Shown here in pieces: positions 31,470-34,926 of a stretch of DNA of 34,926 bases. The translations under genes were made by a program, and so were the position numbers. The notes beneath the pieces are model-generated. The model had not been told where the DNA came from. It searched no databases and was given only the letters and a program-made list of their open reading frames with translations. Position 1 is the stretch's first letter, and every line of letters starts with the position of its first letter. Source of the DNA: Corallococcus exercitus. Lineage in GTDB: Bacteria; Myxococcota; Myxococcia; Myxococcales; Myxococcaceae. The stretch lies in contig NZ_RAVW01000039.1 in the NCBI RefSeq assembly GCF_003611585.1, forward strand, positions 1-34,926. Direction: 5' to 3'.

Positions 31470-31750
31470 GCCGAAGGACGGCGTGACGGCGCTGCCCAAG
31501 GCGGCCACGAACCCGTGGCCGTCGAAGGACGCGGCGTCACGCTGAGTCGACGGCTGGCGTGACGGCGCCGCTCAAAGCAGCCACGAACCCGTGGCCACCG
31601 AAGAACTCAGCGTCACGCTGAGTCGACGGATGGCGTGAAGGCGCCCAAGGTGGCCGCATACCCGTGGCCGCCGAAGGACCAGGCGTCGCGCTGACGTCAC
31701 GGGAGGACGGAAGGCGCCCCCGGCGGCCACGCACTCGTGGCCACCGGTGG
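31446..31750. repeat. Four tandem ~75-bp repeats with conserved hairpin and copied stop-codon region
   Basis: The units begin at about 31446, 31522, 31598 and 31671 (periods 76, 76 and 73 bp). Each starts with a version of the HAD gene's last codons, reading [S/P]-K-[D/N]-x-x-S-R-stop in its own frame, with TGA at 31467, 31543, 31619 and 31692. Each then has GGCGTGACGGCGC-like spacer sequence and an inverted repeat of the type GGCCACG-loop-CGTGGCC (31503-31520, 31579-31596, 31652-31669 and 31725-31742). The stem is kept while the loop changes (AACC, AACC, ATAC, CACT), and one copy keeps pairing through a G-T wobble. The array fills the whole gap between the convergent HAD and histone-like genes and may act as a bidirectional terminator or RNA-stabilising block. 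Confidence 0.85.
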
Positions 31751-31763
31751 AGCCCTTCGGGCG

Positions 31764-32240
31764 CTACTTGCGCGAACCGCCACGCTTCGCGCGGGAACGG
31801 GACGCGGTGCTCTTGCGCGCGGCCCCGCGGCGCGGCGTGGTGCTCTTGCGAGCCGTGCTGCTCTTGCGAGCCGTGGAGCGCTTGCCAGCGGTACCGGTCC
31901 GCGAGGTGGCCTTGCGGCCGGTGGTGGTGCGCTTCGCCCGGGCGGGCGCGGCCCGCTTGCGGCTGGAGGTGGCGCTCTTCTTCGCGGTGGCCGCGCGGCG
32001 CTTGCCGCCGATACGTCCGGCCTTGCGCGCGTTCTTGCGGGCCGTGGGCCGCCGGCGGGCCACCTTCGCCTTGCTGCCGGAGCCACCCTTCATTCCGCCA
32101 CCGGTGAGCTTGTTCACGGTGGCCCAGGCACGAGCCTCCGCGGTCTTCTCGCTGGTGCCCTTGTCCTCGTAGCCCTTCTCGATGTGCTCGGCCATGCGCT
32201 TCTGCTTCGCCGAGTACTTGTCCTTGCTTCCTCGTGCCAT
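31764..32240 (-). CDS. Histone H1-like basic protein with small conserved N-terminal domain
   Basis: A 158-residue, highly basic protein. Residues 1-50 (MARGSKDKYSAKQKRMAEHI, then KGTSEKTAEARAWATVNKLTGGG) match a small, widespread bacterial domain often labelled plasmid stabilisation protein. The remaining about 105 residues are almost only Lys, Arg, Ala, Ser and Thr with repeats such as T-A-R-K-S, resembling the C-terminal tail of eukaryotic histone H1. It should bind and compact DNA non-specifically. ATG at 32240 with the strong ribosome-binding site AGGAGGGT fixes the start. It is convergent with the HAD gene across the repeat array and divergent from the lipid kinase gene. Confidence 0.88.
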   Translation of the reverse strand: MARGSKDKYSAKQKRMAEHIEKGYEDKGTSEKTAEARAWATVNKLTGGGMKGGSGSKAKVARRRPTARKNARKAGRIGGKRRAATAKKSATSSRKRAAPARAKRTTTGRKATSRTGTAGKRSTARKSSTARKSTTPRRGAARKSTASRSRAKRGGSRK

Positions 32241-32348
32241 GCAATACCCTCCTGGAAAAGGTCCCGGCGCGGGTCCGAGGCACGGAGTCCGCGTCGCCTG
32301 GAAGGTGAGCACGCCTACCCAGGGAGGGAACCCGTTGGCCCCCTACCC

Positions 32349-32408
32349 CTGTCCATTCGCGGAACCATGCAGTGTCCCGGGGATGGGGAATGGACAGTGC
32401 CTCTGTCC
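32349..32408. promoter_or_regulatory. Three CTGTCC half-sites upstream of the lipid kinase gene
   Basis: CTGTCCATTC (32349-32358) is repeated in exact inverted form as GAATGGACAG (32388-32397), followed 5 nt later by CTGTCC (32403-32408). The 10-bp arms are 29 nt apart. This lies between the divergent histone-like and lipid kinase genes, 37 nt before the kinase GTG, so it could be an operator for either gene or an RNA hairpin in the kinase leader. Confidence 0.4.
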
Positions 32409-32444
32409 TTTTCGCCCGGGTCCCGCTGGTGCCGGAGGGCTGTC

Positions 32445-33458
32445 GTGCGCAGCTTGGAGACGCCGCACAGAAAGCAGAGGTTTCCTCTGGAACCCGCACT
32501 CAACGCGCCGCCGCGCCTCCGCCACCTGGATGGAGGGCCCGCGGTCCTGGTGGTGAATACGCGCTCGCGCTCGGGGCGTGACGCCTTCGAGAACGCCCGC
32601 GCCCTGCTGGCCGAGCACGGCATCCCGCTCATGGCCGCGCACGCGCTCACGCGGCCCAAGCGGATGCGCAAGGTGCTGGAGGAGGCCATCGCCCAGGGCG
32701 CCCGCCGCATCCTCGTGGGAGGAGGCGACGGCACCATCAGCTGCGCGGTGCAGGCGCTGATGGGCCGCGACGTGACGCTGGGCGTGGTGCCGCTGGGCAC
32801 CGGCAACGACTTCGCGCGCTCGCTGGGCATCCCGGACACGCTGGAGGCCGCGTGCGACGTCATCGCCGGCGGCTACACGGCGCGCGTGGACGTGGGGCTC
32901 GTCAACGGGCGGCCCTTCCTCAACGCCGCCAGCCTGGGGCTCACCACCGCCATCGCGAAGCGGCTCACGCAGCAACTGAAGCAGCGCGCCGGCAAGCTGG
33001 CCTACCCCATGGCCGCCGCCGCGGAGATGCGCACGCTGCAGCCCTTCCACGTCCGGCTCCAGGCGGACTCCCGGACGCTGGAGGTGGACGCGCTCCAGCT
33101 GGTGGTGGGCAACGGCCGCTACCACGGCGCGGGCAACATGGTGGCGCCGGACGCCACGCTGGACGACCGCTGCTTCCACGTCTACGCCATCACCGCCCCG
33201 TCCGTGGCGGACGGCGGTGAGCGCACGGGACTGGGCCACCTGCAGGACGTGGCCACGCTGGCACGCGTGGCGATGGGCATGCGCAGCGGCGGGCACCTGG
33301 AGCACGACTCCGTGGTGCACCTGCACACCTCCCGGCTCGTCGTGGAGACCGACCCGCCCATGGAGGTGAACGCGGACGGGGAGAACGTGGGCATGACGCC
33401 CATGCGCTTCGAGGTGGCCCCAGCGGCGCTGCGCGTCTACGCGCCCGCGCCGCAGTAG
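32445..33458 (+). CDS. Diacylglycerol-kinase-family lipid kinase
   Basis: A 337-residue enzyme of the DAGK/YegS family, which phosphorylates a lipid such as diacylglycerol with ATP at the membrane. The N-terminal catalytic domain shows VLVVNTRSRSG, the nucleotide-binding GGGDGT (92-97) and PLGTGNDFARSLG. The C-terminal beta-sandwich includes GNGRYHGAGNMVAPDA and the final VNADGENVG. All signature residues are intact. The frame stays open far upstream, but GTG at 32445 is preceded by GGAGGG at 6-nt spacing and gives a family-like N terminus with about 30 extra residues. The stop is 5 nt from the stop of convergent hrcA. Confidence 0.9.
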   Translation: MRSLETPHRKQRFPLEPALNAPPRLRHLDGGPAVLVVNTRSRSGRDAFENARALLAEHGIPLMAAHALTRPKRMRKVLEEAIAQGARRILVGGGDGTISCAVQALMGRDVTLGVVPLGTGNDFARSLGIPDTLEAACDVIAGGYTARVDVGLVNGRPFLNAASLGLTTAIAKRLTQQLKQRAGKLAYPMAAAAEMRTLQPFHVRLQADSRTLEVDALQLVVGNGRYHGAGNMVAPDATLDDRCFHVYAITAPSVADGGERTGLGHLQDVATLARVAMGMRSGGHLEHDSVVHLHTSRLVVETDPPMEVNADGENVGMTPMRFEVAPAALRVYAPAPQ

Positions 33459-33463
33459 GGCCG

Positions 33464-34495
33464 CTACACCTTCTCCAGCACGCTGGAGAGCACCTGGGCG
33501 GTGAAGTTCACCAGGGGAATCACGCGCCGGTAGTCCATGCGCGTGGGCCCGATGACGCCCACGGTGCCCAGCACCGCCTCCGCCGTGCCGTAGGGGCTGG
33601 CGATGACGGTGACGTCGCCCGCGGCGGAGAACTCGCTCTCCGCGCCGATGAAGACGTGCATCTCCTTGGTGCGCTGCACGCGGTCCAGCAGGTGCAGCAG
33701 CTTGTGCTTCTCATCCAGGGCGCGGAACAGCGCGCGGATGCGCTCCACGTCGGCGAACTCGGGCTGCTCCAGGAAGGAGCCGGTGCCTTCGATGAGCACG
33801 CGCTCGGGCGTCTGCAGGTCGGTGGCGGCGGCGCCCAGACGGAGGGCCTTGGCGGTCAGCGCGTTGTAGAGGGCCTGCTCCTGGTCCATCTCCGCGCGGA
33901 TGCGCTCGCGCGCCTCTTCCAGGGGCACCTGGTGCAAGAGCTCGGAGAGGTAGTTGCTGGCCTTGATCAGCTCGTCGGACGTCACCGGGAAGTCCACGGT
34001 GAGGGCCTTGTTGTGCACCTGGCCGTTCTGGCCCACGAGGATGGCGAGCACCCGGTTCTCGCGCAGGCGCAGGAACTCGATGCGCTGGAACACGGCGGCG
34101 TCGGGGCGGGGCGTGAGGACGACGCCCGCGTGCCGGGTGAGCGAGTGCAGCACGCGGCTGGCCTCCGACAGGATGTCGTCCAGGCTGGACTCGTGGACGA
34201 GGCCGGCGTGGATGAGCTCGCGGTCGCGGGGGGCGGGGTCGCGCAGCTTCACCAGGGTGTCCACGTAGAAGCGGTAGCCGCGGTCGGTGGGCACGCGGCC
34301 GGCGGAGGTGTGGGGCTTCTCCAGGAAGCCCAGGGCCTCCAGGTCGGCGAGCACGTTGCGCATGGTCGCGGAGGACACTTCGAACTCTCCGCGGCGCGTC
34401 AGTTGCTGACTGCCGACCGGTCCGCCCGTGGTGATGTACTCCTGCACCACGGCCCGGAGGACTTCCTTCTCGCGCTCACCCAACTCGTCGGGCAT
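33464..34495 (-). CDS. hrcA: Heat-inducible transcription repressor HrcA
   Basis: A 343-residue repressor of typical length. The N-terminal winged helix carries LGEREKEVLRAVVQEYITTGGPVGS and SSATMRNVLADLEALGFLEKPHTSAGRVPTDRGYRFYVD, the most conserved HrcA block. The GAF-like middle and the C-terminal IGPTRMDYRRVIPLV are also present. HrcA binds CIRCE elements to silence groE/dnaK operons and depends on GroEL for folding. The ATG is at 34495. No chaperone gene lies within the window and the gene is apparently monocistronic. No CIRCE repeat (TTAGCACTC-N9-GAGTGCTAA) was found upstream, so it does not appear to repress itself through one. Confidence 0.96.
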   Translation of the reverse strand: MPDELGEREKEVLRAVVQEYITTGGPVGSQQLTRRGEFEVSSATMRNVLADLEALGFLEKPHTSAGRVPTDRGYRFYVDTLVKLRDPAPRDRELIHAGLVHESSLDDILSEASRVLHSLTRHAGVVLTPRPDAAVFQRIEFLRLRENRVLAILVGQNGQVHNKALTVDFPVTSDELIKASNYLSELLHQVPLEEARERIRAEMDQEQALYNALTAKALRLGAAATDLQTPERVLIEGTGSFLEQPEFADVERIRALFRALDEKHKLLHLLDRVQRTKEMHVFIGAESEFSAAGDVTVIASPYGTAEAVLGTVGVIGPTRMDYRRVIPLVNFTAQVLSSVLEKV

Positions 34496-34554
34496 TCCCG
34501 CTCACGCTCCGGAAGCTGGTGGCCCGACCTCCGGGTCTCCATGGCTCCTGTAGA

Positions 34555-34583
34555 ATTCTAAAAGGGACGCCCGGGGCATTCAA
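34555..34583 (-). promoter_or_regulatory. Sigma-70-type promoter of hrcA
   Basis: Read on the - strand: TTGAAT (34583-34578), exactly 17 nt, TAGAAT (34560-34555). The predicted start is near 34548, about 53 nt before the hrcA ATG. The -10 box forms one half of the palindrome TAGAATTCTA (34551-34560). This is one of the few AT-rich patches in the window. Confidence 0.65.
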
Positions 34584-34700
34584 TCGGGCGCGCCGTTCAG
34601 GAGGGCAGGCAGGCGGGGCGCTGGCTTCCTGGGCCGGGGGGCCGGGTACGGCAAAGCGCACATCGCCCTGGAGGGTGGCGGGGGTTAGAAGCCCGCCGCC

Positions 34701-34926
34701 GTGACGACCGCGACCGCGACCTCCGACGTTGCCGAGCCCACGCCCCACCGGGGCCGGCTGCTGTTCAGCCTCTTTTCGCTCTACGTCATCTGGGGGTCGA
34801 CCTACCTGGCGATGCGGTTCGCGCTGACAGGGTTTCCGCCCTTCCGGATGGCGGGGCTGCGCTTCTTGCTGGCGGGCGGGCTGCTGTTCGCGGGGTTGCG
34901 GCTGAAGGGGCAGCCGGGGCCGGGGT
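34701..34926 (+). CDS. EamA/DMT-superfamily transporter, N-terminal part (cut by window edge)
   Basis: The first 75 codons are present. After about 22 polar residues comes the first membrane helix with the EamA hallmark SLYVIWGSTYLAMRFAL, then PPFRMAGLRFLLAGGLLFAGLRL (second helix). This pattern is typical of YedA/RhaT-like drug/metabolite exporters of ten helices. The likely start is GTG 34701; the ribosome-binding site is weak. It is divergent from hrcA across about 205 nt. Substrate unknown. Confidence 0.85.
   Translation, partial: MTTATATSDVAEPTPHRGRLLFSLFSLYVIWGSTYLAMRFALTGFPPFRMAGLRFLLAGGLLFAGLRLKGQPGPG

Noticed and set aside
31446-31750. Repeat array considered as CRISPR.
   Set aside because: The units are directly abutting with diverged copies, there are no unique spacers, and no cas genes are present.
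31737-32444. Upstream extension of the lipid kinase frame through the histone-like gene.
   Set aside because: It is antisense to the basic protein and of shadow composition. GTG 32445 with GGAGGG gives a normal kinase.
34496-34700. CIRCE operator upstream of hrcA.
   Set aside because: No TTAGCACTC/GAGTGCTAA-like pair is present. The only palindrome is TAGAATTCTA, which overlaps the -10 box.

Overview
The window reads as chromosomal DNA of a myxobacterium, most likely family Myxococcaceae (Myxococcus/Corallococcus-like). The reasons are the very high GC with strong third-position G/C bias, an MglA-like Ras-type GTPase beside two PilT paralogues, many lipoproteins, and a lysine/arginine-rich histone H1-like protein. 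No rRNA, tRNA, insertion sequence, phage gene or CRISPR array was seen. Coding density is high and most junctions are short gaps or ATGA/GTGA overlaps.

Left part (1-8730). A leftward chemosensory run, MCP - CheW - CheY - CheA (CheA cut by the window edge), follows the thiamine gene thiL. The MCP has two membrane helices and almost no periplasmic domain, as in the Dif system for exopolysaccharide control in Myxococcus. Next, rightward, come an aquaporin-type channel fused to a degenerate arsenate-reductase-like domain and an MgtC/SapB-DUF4010 membrane protein. A leftward pair follows: an MglA-like GTPase overlapping a histidine kinase with a PocR-like sensor domain.

Motility and envelope part (9001-13283). 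This holds a GNAT acetyltransferase, two tandem PilT-like ATPases with complementary losses of conserved motif residues, and a small DUF5684-like membrane protein.

Respiratory part (13393-25297, all rightward). A lipoprotein beta-propeller is followed by a PQQ alcohol dehydrogenase with the lanthanide-type D-x-D motif, a XoxJ/MxaJ-like binding protein and a lipoprotein cytochrome c. Then come caa3 oxidase subunits II, I and III, a small membrane protein, CtaG, a second lipoprotein cytochrome c and a TonB-dependent receptor. From 14566 to 23049 the genes overlap or nearly touch. This suggests one transcript encoding alcohol oxidation directly coupled to O2 reduction. CoxA carries Asn and Gln where classical A1 oxidases have the D-channel Asp and K-channel Lys.

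Right part (25251-34926). Leftward: a DinG/XPD-like helicase, then an M50 protease overlapping a tail-anchored zinc-ribbon protein. Rightward: a small lipoprotein with a clear promoter and terminator, a second lipoprotein and a HAD phosphatase. After the HAD gene lies an array of about 75-bp tandem repeats, each carrying a hairpin and a copy of the gene's last codons and stop. Then come the leftward histone H1-like gene, a rightward diacylglycerol-kinase-like lipid kinase, leftward hrcA with its own promoter, and the start of a rightward EamA/DMT transporter cut by the window edge.

Family assignments rest on motifs read by eye. Links to named Myxococcus systems (Dif, SofG) are from memory of gene order and are marked as inference.
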